Positions 17,886 through 25,725 of a stretch of 64,000 bases of DNA are shown one piece after another (the stretch's first letter is position 1; every line of letters starts with the position of its first letter). The notes beneath the pieces are model-generated. The model saw only the letters and a program-made list of their open reading frames with translations. It was not told where the DNA came from and did no database searches. Origin of the DNA: Pseudomonadaceae bacterium (GTDB lineage Bacteria; Pseudomonadota; Gammaproteobacteria; Pseudomonadales; Pseudomonadaceae); contig CAAFUS010000010.1 of assembly GCA_900766265.1 (NCBI GenBank), positions 496,001-560,000 of the forward strand. Direction: 5' to 3'. The position numbers were made by a program, and so were the translations under genes.

Positions 17886-19361
17886 CTAGGGCTCGCTGGA
17901 GTCCACCGACGCCTCGGCCCCGGCGCGCTCCAGCCAGTCCGGCGGCAGGCGCTTGCTGGCACGGGCGCCGAGCAGCTTGAGCTGTTCGGCTCGTCCGACC
18001 AGGTTGCCACGCCCATCGGTGAGCTTGTTGCGCGCGGCGAGATACGCCTTGTCGAGCTGCTGCAGACGCCCGCCGATTTCGTCCAGATCCTGGATGAACG
18101 CGGCGAACTTGTCGTACAGCGACCCAGCCTTCTCGGCGATCTCGCGGGCGTTCTGGCTTTGCCGTTCCTGCCGCCAGAGGCTGTCGATCACCCGCAGGGT
18201 GGCCAGCAGCGTGGTCGGGCTGACGATCACCACGTGGCGCGCATAGGCCTCCTGGAACAGCTGGGGGTCGGCTTGCAGGGCCGCCGCGAAGGCCGCCTCG
18301 ATGGGCACGAACATCAGCACGAAGTCCAGACTCTGCAGCCCCTCCAGACGCTGATACTCCTTAAGCGAGAGCCCTTTGAGGTGGCTGCGCAAGGAGAGCA
18401 CGTGCTGCTTGAGCGCCAGCGTACGGTCGCCATCGGACTCGGCGCAGGTAGACGCCTGGTAGGCGGTTAGGCTGACCTTTGCATCGACCACCACCTGCTT
18501 CTCGCCGGGAAGATGTATTAGCACGTCCGGCTGGAAACGCTGGCCGTCGGGGCTCTGCAGGCTGACCTGGGTGTGGTATTCGCGGCCTTTCTCGAGCCCG
18601 GCATGCTCGAGCACGCGCTCGAGAATCAGCTCGCCCCAGTTGCCTTGCGTTTTCTGTCCCTGCAGCGCACGGGTGAGGTTGGTGGCCTCATCACCGAGGC
18701 GCTGATTGAGCTGCTGCAGGCGCTCCAGCTCCTTGGCCAGGGAGAAACGCTCGCGGGCTTCGCTCTGGTAGCTCTCATCGACCCGCTTCTCGAACGCCTG
18801 GATACGTTCCTTGAGGGGGTCCAGCAACTGGCCGAGGCGCTCCTGGCTGGACTCGGCGAAACGCTGCTCGCGTTCGTCGAAGATGCGTCCGGCCAGCTCG
18901 GCGAACTGCGCGCGCAGATCGTCGCGGGCCGCCTGGAGGTCCTGCAGGCGTTGCTGGTGGGCGCTCTGCTGTTCCTTCAGCTCCGCGGTCACCGCTGCGT
19001 GAGCGGCACCGAGATCGCGCAGTTCGGCTTGCTGCCGACTCCGCTCGGCCTCCAGTTCCCGCTGGCTTTCGCGTGCCTCCTGACGCTGCTGGTGCAGCAG
19101 TTCGGCTTCGCGCCGCAGCGCGGCCAGCTCGGCCTGTTGCACGGCCTTGATCTCGTTGAGCTCTTCCTGCTCGAGGCGGCTGGATTCGAGCTGAGCGCTG
19201 AGCCCTTCCTGGGCGAGCTGCGCCTGGGCCAATCGCTCTTCGAGCAGTGCCTGCCCACTACGCAAGCTGGCGAGGCGGCGCGCCAGCACCCAGGCGCACC
19301 CGCCCAGCACGGCGCACAGGATGCCGAGGCCGACAGCTAGAAACAGCGGATCAAATGACAT
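17886..19361 (-). CDS. rmuC: DNA recombination protein RmuC
   Basis: 491-aa protein with one N-terminal membrane anchor (LFLAVGLGILCAVLGG), a long coiled coil rich in Glu, Gln and Arg (about residues 30-200), and the RmuC nuclease-like domain (LLDPLKERIQAFEKRVDESY, then QGNWGELILERVLEHAGL and VVVDAKVSLTAY). In E. coli RmuC limits recombination at inverted repeats. Start ATG 19361 follows GGGAG at a good distance; a TTG two codons earlier is less likely. Convergent with the kinase gene, with stop codons 7 bp apart. Confidence 0.94.
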   Translation of the reverse strand: MSFDPLFLAVGLGILCAVLGGCAWVLARRLASLRSGQALLEERLAQAQLAQEGLSAQLESSRLEQEELNEIKAVQQAELAALRREAELLHQQRQEARESQRELEAERSRQQAELRDLGAAHAAVTAELKEQQSAHQQRLQDLQAARDDLRAQFAELAGRIFDEREQRFAESSQERLGQLLDPLKERIQAFEKRVDESYQSEARERFSLAKELERLQQLNQRLGDEATNLTRALQGQKTQGNWGELILERVLEHAGLEKGREYHTQVSLQSPDGQRFQPDVLIHLPGEKQVVVDAKVSLTAYQASTCAESDGDRTLALKQHVLSLRSHLKGLSLKEYQRLEGLQSLDFVLMFVPIEAAFAAALQADPQLFQEAYARHVVIVSPTTLLATLRVIDSLWRQERQSQNAREIAEKAGSLYDKFAAFIQDLDEIGGRLQQLDKAYLAARNKLTDGRGNLVGRAEQLKLLGARASKRLPPDWLERAGAEASVDSSEP

Positions 19362-19412
19362 GGGCAACTCCCGGGCGGTAGCCCGGCAGTATACCCAGCA
19401 GGCGGAATGGGG

Positions 19413-19838
19413 TCAGGCGCGGGGCTTGAGCCGGTTAAGCAGAACCCGCGCTTCGCTGGAGCCCTGCGCGGCGGCCAGCTCCAGCCAGTGGCGCGCCTGC
19501 GCCGGCTCGTGGTGCTGGGGCTGTGCATAGAGTTGGCCGAGTTCGAACTGGGCCTGACGGTCACCAGCCCGTGCGGCCTGTCGCAGCATCTCGAAACCGA
19601 TGCGGCGGTCGCGCTTGCTATCGCACTCGCGGCACAGCAGTCGCCCCAGACGGCTCTGCGCCTCGACCACGCCTTCACGGGCCGGTTGCTTCAACAGACG
19701 GCCGGCGATGCGCTTGACGCTGTCGGTCTGCCCGAGGCGCTGGCTGTCGAGCAACCACATCGCCATCCGCAGGCGCGGCGAGGTGGATTCCGAAGCGGCG
19801 TTGGACGAAGCGGCGGAGCTGAAGGAACGCGTTCTCAT
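19413..19838 (-). CDS. Sel1-like repeat protein
   Basis: 141-aa protein with about two Sel1-like helical repeats: AQSRLGRLLCRECDSKRDR followed by GFEMLRQAARAGDRQAQFELGQLY and ARHWLELAAAQGSSEARVLL. The N-terminus is Ser-rich with no clear signal peptide. Such repeats serve as protein-binding scaffolds; no specific role can be given. It lies 51 bp upstream of rmuC on the same strand and may share its transcript. Confidence 0.75.
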   Translation of the reverse strand: MRTRSFSSAASSNAASESTSPRLRMAMWLLDSQRLGQTDSVKRIAGRLLKQPAREGVVEAQSRLGRLLCRECDSKRDRRIGFEMLRQAARAGDRQAQFELGQLYAQPQHHEPAQARHWLELAAAQGSSEARVLLNRLKPRA

Positions 19839-20328
19839 GTAGATCGAGTAGGCGGCTGGCTGAACAGGGCACGCACTCTACTCCTTTTTTTCAGGAGTGA
19901 AAGACTTGTCAAACAATCCAAAACGCGATCCACGTCACGCTTATTTTTAATCCACAGAAGCTGTGGATAACTCTGTGGGCAAACCGGTGGCAAGTTCCGC
20001 TATCCCCGATGTAACGGGGCCCCCAGACAATCTGACGCTTTTTTCACCACCCGAAAAAATCCTTATTTTTCAATAATTTATATAAAATTCTAATAACGCC
20101 TGGTGTTTGCGTCAGTTTGTCATATGCGCTTGACAGGGCTTTTCCTGAATGTGCACAAGTCGAGTGCATCGGCCGCAAGGCCCCGTCCTAGCCGGCTCCG
20201 GCGTATCCGACGAACGGCAATAGGGGAACTTTAAGAACGCGCAGCTGTCATCCGTGCCCGAAACCTGTGCATGTCGCCAACTGGCGTACGCCTGCTTATG
20301 CTGTCGTCTTTGTCTCCACGGAGCAGCA
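19839..20328. other. AT-rich intergenic region with DnaA-box-like 9-mers
   Basis: 490 bp without a convincing gene, between the divergent Sel1-repeat and ydbH genes. Three DnaA-box-like 9-mers cluster at 19948-19983: TAATCCACA (one mismatch), TGTGGATAA (perfect, 19962-19970) and TGTGGGCAA (two mismatches). Next to them, around 20040-20100, is a markedly AT-rich tract (CAATAATTTATATAAAATTC). It also holds the promoters of both flanking genes, although no clear -35/-10 pair stands out. Confidence 0.55.
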
Positions 20329-22926
20329 ATGACTCGGCGGCGTCGCATCCTGGTTTCCCTGCTCGGGCTGCTGATGGTGCTAAGCCTCGTAACTGGATGG
20401 TTCGGGTGGAACCATTGGCAGCTGTTCAAGCAGCGAAACGGCATCGAGCAGCTGGACTGGCGCGGCCTCTCCCCTTCCTCGAGCGGCCTGCGGCTGGACG
20501 CGCTGGACGTACGCCAGCGCAGCGATAACGGCACGCTGATCGAGGCCCGCCTGCGAAGGCTTGAGCTGCACTTCGACCGCTGGCGCTCCCCTCTTCCGAT
20601 TCGCTCACTGGTGGCAGCCGAGCTGTCTATCGCCTGGCAGCCCGGCATCCAAGACGAATCCGCTGGCGATGATGCCCTGATGCTGCCGGACCGCGAACAG
20701 CTACGGTCGATTGCCGCATGGCTGCCCGAGCGTGGCCGGATCGACCACCTGACGTTCATCCTGCCCTGCGCCGAACGACAACCCTGCTCCGAGACCGGCA
20801 CCCTCGCCTGGCATCGGCAACAGACGGAGCTGGTAGCCAATCTCGGCCTCGAACGCGACGCCCATCGGATCGGTCTGGCCGCACGGCTGAGCGAGCAGCC
20901 GGACGGGTATGGACTGGACCTGCAACTGTTGCTGGACGAACAGCCTCGGCTCACTGCCACCAACCGACTTGCCCGACTCGACGACGAGCTGCGCTGGACC
21001 GGCACCCTGGCAATGTCCGAACTGCCCGAGGCCGCCTGGCTGTTGCCCTGGCTGGAGCGCTGGACGGCAAGCGCGGCGATCGACCTGCCTGCCACTCCCG
21101 GCGAAATGCGGCTCGGGGCCGGCTGGGCACTGCAGGCCTGGTCACAAGGCGAACTTCCCACCGAGCCAAGCGCCTGGAGCGGCGATCTCGGCCTCGCCGC
21201 CACGCTGCCCACCGCCTGGCCGATCGTCGGCATCGGCCAAGTGCAGGGACAGCTGGAGCTCGCCGCCAGGGGCATTGACGGACAGTGGGCACCCACCTCG
21301 CTCTCCGCCGACCTCAATCTGGCCCCTGAAGCTTCGCTTTTGAAGGCCTTGCCGCCCGAGCTGCGCAGCAACCGCCTGCGACTTACGGCCGAACCGCTGC
21401 CCGACGAGCAGGCAGAGGACCGGCTGCCCGTCGCCATCAGGGTCGTCTCCGAGGGGGCCCTGGCCGGTGAACTGGAAGCCCGGCTGCGCTTCACGGCCCA
21501 GCAGCCCTATCGCACGGACATCAGCCAGGGCAGGCTGCGACTGAAGACCCAGCCCCTATCCCTGCCGCCCGCCACTTTCACAGGCCTCACCGCTGATCTG
21601 CGCCTGAGCGGGCAAGCCAGCAGCGAGCAGCTCGCGCTGACCCTGGGCAAGTCGTCCAGCCTCACCGCGCAACGGGTCAGCATCGCCGCAGACAATCCGG
21701 TCAACCTGTCCGGTCTGCTGGCGGACCTCTCCGGGCTGGCGATTCAAGCCCACATTCCCTCCGACGGCACCGTGCACGCACAGGCGAAGGGCCCGGTGCG
21801 CCTGCAGGTCAAGGGGCTGCAACAGGCGCGGCTACGAACCCAGGGCTGGCGCTGGCAAGCGACTCTCGACGCGGACCAGACCCGCCTGCTGCTTGAGGGG
21901 CCGCTGTCGAATGACAGCGACCTGATGCTCGCCACCCGCCTGCGGTACCCCTGGGACGGGCCGTTGACCCTGAACGCCAGGCTTCAGGACCTGTTCTTTC
22001 GCGCCAGCAACCCGCTGGCGTCGACCTTCAGCGACTGGCCCGCACTGCTGGAGCTGAACAGCGGACGCCTTCAGGGCGATCTCTCGCTGACCGTTCCCCC
22101 TGGCGCCGCCCCGCTGCAGGCCAACGTCCGCCTGACCGCCGGCGGTCTGGCCGGCATCTACGACCGCACCGAGCTGACGGGCCTGGACGCGAGCCTGGAA
22201 CTGGCACTGGCCGCCAATCGCTTGCATCTGGACATTGCCCAGCTGCAGCTGGAACAGGCCAATCCGGGCATCGCCTTCGGCCCGCTGCAGGCGCAGGGTC
22301 GCTACGAGGCGAGCCTGGATGACCCGGCCGCCGGTACGCTCAGCTGGCAGCAGGCCCAGGGACGGATCCTTGGCGGTACGGTGTCGCTCAGCCCGGGTCG
22401 ACTGGATCTTGGAGCGGCGCAACAGAAAGTCGACGTCGCCATCGAAGGGCTGCAGCTGTCGCAGCTGTTTATTGCCTACCCCGCCGAGGGGTTGCAGGGC
22501 AGCGGGCTGGTAGATGGAGGATTGGAAGTGCACCGCAGCGGCGAGGGTCTGCGCATCGAGGGCGGAAAACTGGCGGCGCGTGAGCCCGGCGGCGTGCTGC
22601 AGTTCCGCTCGCCGCGGATCCAGGCACTGGGCCGGTCCAACCCGGCCATGGGGCTGGTGACCGAGGCACTGGATGATTTCCACTACTCAGTCCTGAACAG
22701 CGACGTTCGTTATGATGAGCGCGGCAAGCTGCAGCTGGGCTTGCGTCTGCAGGGTCGCAACCCGGCGCTGGAGGGTGGCCGGCCGATCAACTTCAACATC
22801 AACCTGGAAGAAGACATTCCTGCCCTGCTGACCAGCCTGCAACTGTCCGACCGAGTGAGCGAGACCATCCAGCAGCGTGTGCAGGAGCGTCTGCAACGCG
22901 ACAATGCACCGACAACGTCACCCTGA
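20329..22926 (+). CDS. ydbH: AsmA-like intermembrane lipid transport protein YdbH
   Basis: 865-aa protein with one N-terminal membrane segment (about residues 5-27, ILVSLLGLLMVLSLVTG) and a long periplasmic beta-rich region ending in the YdbH/DUF domain (FIAYPAEGLQGSGLVDGG, then ISVLEEDIPALL-like NINLEEDIPALLTSLQLSD). With TamB and YhdP, YdbH is one of the AsmA-like proteins bridging inner and outer membranes for phospholipid transport. Start ATG 20329 (MTRRRRILVSLL) follows GGAG; an earlier in-frame start at 20254 adds unlikely residues. First gene of the ydbH-ynbE-ydbL operon. Confidence 0.92.
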   Translation: MTRRRRILVSLLGLLMVLSLVTGWFGWNHWQLFKQRNGIEQLDWRGLSPSSSGLRLDALDVRQRSDNGTLIEARLRRLELHFDRWRSPLPIRSLVAAELSIAWQPGIQDESAGDDALMLPDREQLRSIAAWLPERGRIDHLTFILPCAERQPCSETGTLAWHRQQTELVANLGLERDAHRIGLAARLSEQPDGYGLDLQLLLDEQPRLTATNRLARLDDELRWTGTLAMSELPEAAWLLPWLERWTASAAIDLPATPGEMRLGAGWALQAWSQGELPTEPSAWSGDLGLAATLPTAWPIVGIGQVQGQLELAARGIDGQWAPTSLSADLNLAPEASLLKALPPELRSNRLRLTAEPLPDEQAEDRLPVAIRVVSEGALAGELEARLRFTAQQPYRTDISQGRLRLKTQPLSLPPATFTGLTADLRLSGQASSEQLALTLGKSSSLTAQRVSIAADNPVNLSGLLADLSGLAIQAHIPSDGTVHAQAKGPVRLQVKGLQQARLRTQGWRWQATLDADQTRLLLEGPLSNDSDLMLATRLRYPWDGPLTLNARLQDLFFRASNPLASTFSDWPALLELNSGRLQGDLSLTVPPGAAPLQANVRLTAGGLAGIYDRTELTGLDASLELALAANRLHLDIAQLQLEQANPGIAFGPLQAQGRYEASLDDPAAGTLSWQQAQGRILGGTVSLSPGRLDLGAAQQKVDVAIEGLQLSQLFIAYPAEGLQGSGLVDGGLEVHRSGEGLRIEGGKLAAREPGGVLQFRSPRIQALGRSNPAMGLVTEALDDFHYSVLNSDVRYDERGKLQLGLRLQGRNPALEGGRPINFNINLEEDIPALLTSLQLSDRVSETIQQRVQERLQRDNAPTTSP

Positions 22927-22941
22927 TACAGGAGATACCGC

Positions 22942-23133
22942 ATGCGGTTGCGCCAACCACTGACCATCCTGCTACTGGCCGCGCTGGCCAGCGCCTGTAC
23001 ACCCAGGGTGGAACTGGCCGTGCCCAACGAGCCGATCAACATCAACCTGAACGTGAAGATCGAACACGAAATCTACATCCGTGTGGACAAGGCGCTGGAC
23101 TCGATCATCAACGAAAACAGCGGACTATTCTGA
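22942..23133 (+). CDS. ynbE: YnbE-like outer-membrane lipoprotein
   Basis: 63-aa lipoprotein with a signal peptide ending in a lipobox (LASAC, Cys19). The mature part PININLNVKIEHEIYIRVD is the family signature. In E. coli YnbE is the outer-membrane partner of YdbH, extending its beta structure. It sits 15 bp after ydbH and 8 bp before ydbL, preserving the three-gene operon. Too short for many gene finders but clearly conserved. Confidence 0.93.
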   Translation: MRLRQPLTILLLAALASACTPRVELAVPNEPININLNVKIEHEIYIRVDKALDSIINENSGLF

Positions 23134-23141
23134 GGCCCCCG

Positions 23142-23486
23142 ATGAAAACCACCGTAAAACTGGGAACCCTGCTGCTAGCCCTGTGCCTGAGCCTGCCCGC
23201 GGCAGCCCTGAGTCTCAACGAAGCGATGTCGGCCCTGGGCGAGGCCAAGGCCGCCGGCCGGCTCGGCGAAAAACCCGACGGCTATCTGGGCGTGGTCAAG
23301 CCCGGCGGTCAGGCCGAAGAAATCGCCGCACAGATCAACCAGGCCCGCCGCGCCGAATATCACCGCGTCGCGCAAAAAAACGGCATCAGCCTGAGCGACG
23401 TCGAAGCCATTGCCGGCAAGAAAGCCATCGAAAGGACCCCGCCCGGCCAAATCATCCAGCTCAACGGCACCTGGATACAGAAATGA
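23142..23486 (+). CDS. ydbL: YdbL family periplasmic protein (DUF1318)
   Basis: 114-aa protein with a cleavable signal peptide (LLLALCLSLPAAALS). The mature part has the DUF1318 pattern: LNEAMSALGEAKAAGRLGE, then PDGYLGVV and INQARRAEYHRVAQKNG. YdbL acts with YdbH and YnbE, probably tuning complex assembly. Last gene of the operon, followed by a strong terminator. Confidence 0.92.
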   Translation: MKTTVKLGTLLLALCLSLPAAALSLNEAMSALGEAKAAGRLGEKPDGYLGVVKPGGQAEEIAAQINQARRAEYHRVAQKNGISLSDVEAIAGKKAIERTPPGQIIQLNGTWIQK

Positions 23487-23514
23487 CTGCGTGAGCCTCA
23501 AGGCGCACCGAACG

Positions 23515-23550
23515 ACAAGAAAGCCCCGCCCTTGAGCGGGGCTTTCTTGT
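23515..23550 (+). terminator. Terminator of the ydbH-ynbE-ydbL operon
   Basis: Perfect 15-bp stem ACAAGAAAGCCCCGC / GCGGGGCTTTCTTGT with a six-base loop, T-rich at its 3' side. 28 bp past the ydbL stop codon. Confidence 0.9.
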
Positions 23551-23683
23551 TCAAGCCCCGGCAACCGGGGCCTGCAGGTGTTAAGCGCCCCAGAGGGAGA
23601 CAACGCAACGGAAACGAACGAAGTCTACAATCTTCATCCAGTTATCACGCCCAACTCGACAACTACGATGGCGAGGGACTGTC

Positions 23684-23983
23684 ATGGAAAACGTTACTAT
23701 CAAGAACTGGCTACTCGATGCATCAGCCAACCGCAGCGATGAAGTTGCCGCCATGCTGTACACCGCCTACGAGACCATCGAGCGGCTCGAGCGACAACTG
23801 GAAGAAGGCCGCCAGGCCATTGCGGAGGCGCAACAGAATCAGGCACGGATCCAGGAACTCGAGCAAACCCTCTGGGATATTCTGATTACCGCCTCGGGCC
23901 TGGCCGGCGAAGACCCGACCAGCCGGGACGCCCTGAGCTCCATACGCAACGACATCCATTCGATGCTCTCGGCGCCTGATTGA
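23684..23983 (+). CDS. Hypothetical small coiled-coil protein
   Basis: 99-aa soluble acidic protein of unknown function. No signal peptide or membrane segment. Residues about 25-65 (YETIERLERQLEEGRQAIAE and continuing to ELEQTLWDIL) look like a coiled coil. The start MENVTIKNWLLDASANRS follows a plausible GAGGGA ribosome-binding site. It stands alone between the ydbL terminator and the convergent pirin gene. The coding character is supported by composition and the clear start; I do not recognise the family. Confidence 0.65.
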   Translation: MENVTIKNWLLDASANRSDEVAAMLYTAYETIERLERQLEEGRQAIAEAQQNQARIQELEQTLWDILITASGLAGEDPTSRDALSSIRNDIHSMLSAPD

Positions 23984-23990
23984 CCGGCCG

Positions 23991-24851
23991 CTAGAGCGAT
24001 ACCTCGCCGAACGCCCCGCTCTGATAATCGCGAATCGCCTGGCTGATTTCTTCGCGGCTGTTCATGACGAAGGGGCCGTGGGCCACGACGGGCTCGCCGA
24101 TCGGCTCGGCATGCCCGTAGAGCAGCACCGCCTCGCTATCGGCCTGCACATGCACGCCCTCCCCCTGGTCGTCCAACTGGACCAGATGATGGGGTTTGCA
24201 GGCCACGCCTGCGACCCGAAGCGTCCCACGGACCCCATAGCAGAACACCGATCGCCCCGCCGGCGCTGGCAGGGTTAGGCTGCCGCCGGCCCGCATGTCC
24301 ACCGTCATCATCACGACACTGGTCAACGACACGATCGGCCCGGTGCACCCGCCAAATTCACCGGACACCAGGTTTACCCGTACGCGGCCTTCATCGAGGA
24401 CGATGACCGGGATCTCGTCACGGGTCAGCCCGCGATAGGCCGGTTTGGTCATTTTCAGTCGGGACGGCAGGTTCACCCACAGCTGCAGGATCTCCAGCGG
24501 CCCGCCGCTGCGCTTGAACGACTCCGGCGACACTTCGGCATGGACCAGCCCGGACCCGGCGGTCATCCATTGCACCCCGCCGGCGCCGATGACACTCTCG
24601 TGCCCACCGCTGTCCAGGTGCGCCAGTTCGCCAGCGAGCATGAAGGTCACCGTCTCGAATCCCCGATGGGGATGCGGTCCGAAGGGCAAGCCGCGATTGC
24701 CCGGTGCATAGTGCTGCGGGCCATGATGGTTGAGAAACAGGAAGGGATCGAGCTGATCGATTCCCGGCCCCGGCAGCGGCCGGCGCGTCACCAGCTCGCC
24801 GATATCGTCACGGTAGGCCGGGTACTGGTGGATAACGGAACGCGAAGTCAT
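23991..24851 (-). CDS. Pirin family protein
   Basis: 286-aa bicupin of the pirin family. The N-terminal cupin carries the metal motif PFGPHPHRGFET (about residues 59-70) and SGLVHAEVSPE, supplying His, His, His and Glu ligands. Bacterial pirins include quercetin 2,3-dioxygenases and regulators of pyruvate metabolism; the role here is undetermined. Start ATG 24851 (MTSRSVIHQYPA) follows GGGGAAAG; an earlier start at 24875 adds eight residues without support. Stop codon only 7 bp from the convergent hypothetical gene. Confidence 0.9.
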   Translation of the reverse strand: MTSRSVIHQYPAYRDDIGELVTRRPLPGPGIDQLDPFLFLNHHGPQHYAPGNRGLPFGPHPHRGFETVTFMLAGELAHLDSGGHESVIGAGGVQWMTAGSGLVHAEVSPESFKRSGGPLEILQLWVNLPSRLKMTKPAYRGLTRDEIPVIVLDEGRVRVNLVSGEFGGCTGPIVSLTSVVMMTVDMRAGGSLTLPAPAGRSVFCYGVRGTLRVAGVACKPHHLVQLDDQGEGVHVQADSEAVLLYGHAEPIGEPVVAHGPFVMNSREEISQAIRDYQSGAFGEVSL

Positions 24852-24957
24852 GGCTTTCCCCTGGTCGGGTCGCAAGGCTCGAATTCGATGCTGCCGTGAA
24901 TGGATTGCCGGGATCCGTGCTCAAAGGCTTCAGGCACACCGGTGAACGGAGACAGGC

Positions 24958-25392
24958 ATGAGCGCCAATTTCGATCTGCAACGCTTCGTGGAGGCTCAGG
25001 CGGCGGACTATTCCCGCGCATTGTCGGAACTGCGCAGCGGTCGCAAACAGAGCCATTGGATGTGGTACATCTTTCCACAACTCGCCGGCCTTGGCCGCAG
25101 CGAAATGGCTCGCCGGTATGCGCTGTCGGGTCGCGAAGAAGCCCTCGCCTACCTGCAGCACCCCCTGCTGGGCTCCAGGCTGGAGGAATGCACCCTCGCC
25201 CTCCTGTCACACGACACCCTCACCGCGCACCAGATTCTTGGCTCTCCCGATGACCTCAAGCTGCACTCCTGCATGACGCTCTTCGCCAGCGTCGCACCGC
25301 AAAATGCGCTGTTTCAGCGAGCGCTGGAGCGCTACTTCGCAGGCGAACCGGACAGGGCGAGCCTCAGGCTGCTGGACAGCACAGCCCGATAG
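24958..25392 (+). CDS. DUF1810 family protein
   Basis: 144-aa cytoplasmic protein of the DUF1810 family, of unknown function. Typical motifs: FDLQRFVEAQ at the start, QSHWMWYIFPQLAGLG near residue 31, ARRYALSG, and DDLKLHSCMTLFA in the second half. The start ATG has a GGAGAC ribosome-binding site. Single gene, followed by a terminator that separates it from the catabolic island. Confidence 0.88.
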   Translation: MSANFDLQRFVEAQAADYSRALSELRSGRKQSHWMWYIFPQLAGLGRSEMARRYALSGREEALAYLQHPLLGSRLEECTLALLSHDTLTAHQILGSPDDLKLHSCMTLFASVAPQNALFQRALERYFAGEPDRASLRLLDSTAR

Positions 25393-25426
25393 CGACTCCC
25401 CAACGAGCCAGAGGCGTAACCAAACG

Positions 25427-25461
25427 AAGCCCCTGCGGCCAAAAAAGGTGCAGGGGCTTTT
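25427..25461 (+). terminator. Terminator after the DUF1810 gene
   Basis: Stem AAGCCCCTGC / GCAGGGGCTT (10 bp) with a 13-base A-rich loop and a T-run TTTT. It marks the left border between core genes and the catabolic island. Confidence 0.85.
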
Positions 25462-25605
25462 CATCACTCATCGTTGCCGGTCCCGGCGTGCCAGGCGCAC
25501 CACCGTACCCCTCCTGCGCGCACCGCCCAGGTCGTGACAGGTCCGCCTCAGCCGCGCGCATCGGCACGTCACATTCCGAACGCCGACACACCGCCTGCAA
25601 ATCAG

Positions 25606-25657
25606 ACTCCAGGGCAAATTTCCCGACTCCAACGCAGAACCTCGTAGTCCGGGGCAA
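25606..25657 (+). promoter_or_regulatory. Three 12-bp direct repeats at 20-bp spacing upstream of hmfA
   Basis: ACTCCAGGGCAA (25606), ACTCCAACGCAG (25626) and AGTCCGGGGCAA (25646) recur exactly every 20 bp, about two helical turns, 69-120 bp before the hmfA start. Direct repeats at this spacing are typical operators of AraC/XylS activators, and an AraC-type gene closes the island. A possible extended -10, TGCATAAA (25702-25709), lies downstream with no good -35, as expected for an activated promoter. Confidence 0.55.
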
Positions 25658-25725
25658 GGCGGCGCGCCAGGCGAATGCAGAGAATCGGGGGCATCGCTTC
25701 ATGCATAAAAACAAGAGTTCGCCAA

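Noticed and set aside
19839..20328. Chromosomal origin (oriC)
   Set aside because: Only one perfect DnaA box, and none of the oriC neighbours (rpmH, dnaA, dnaN) is present. Kept only as a DnaA-box cluster.
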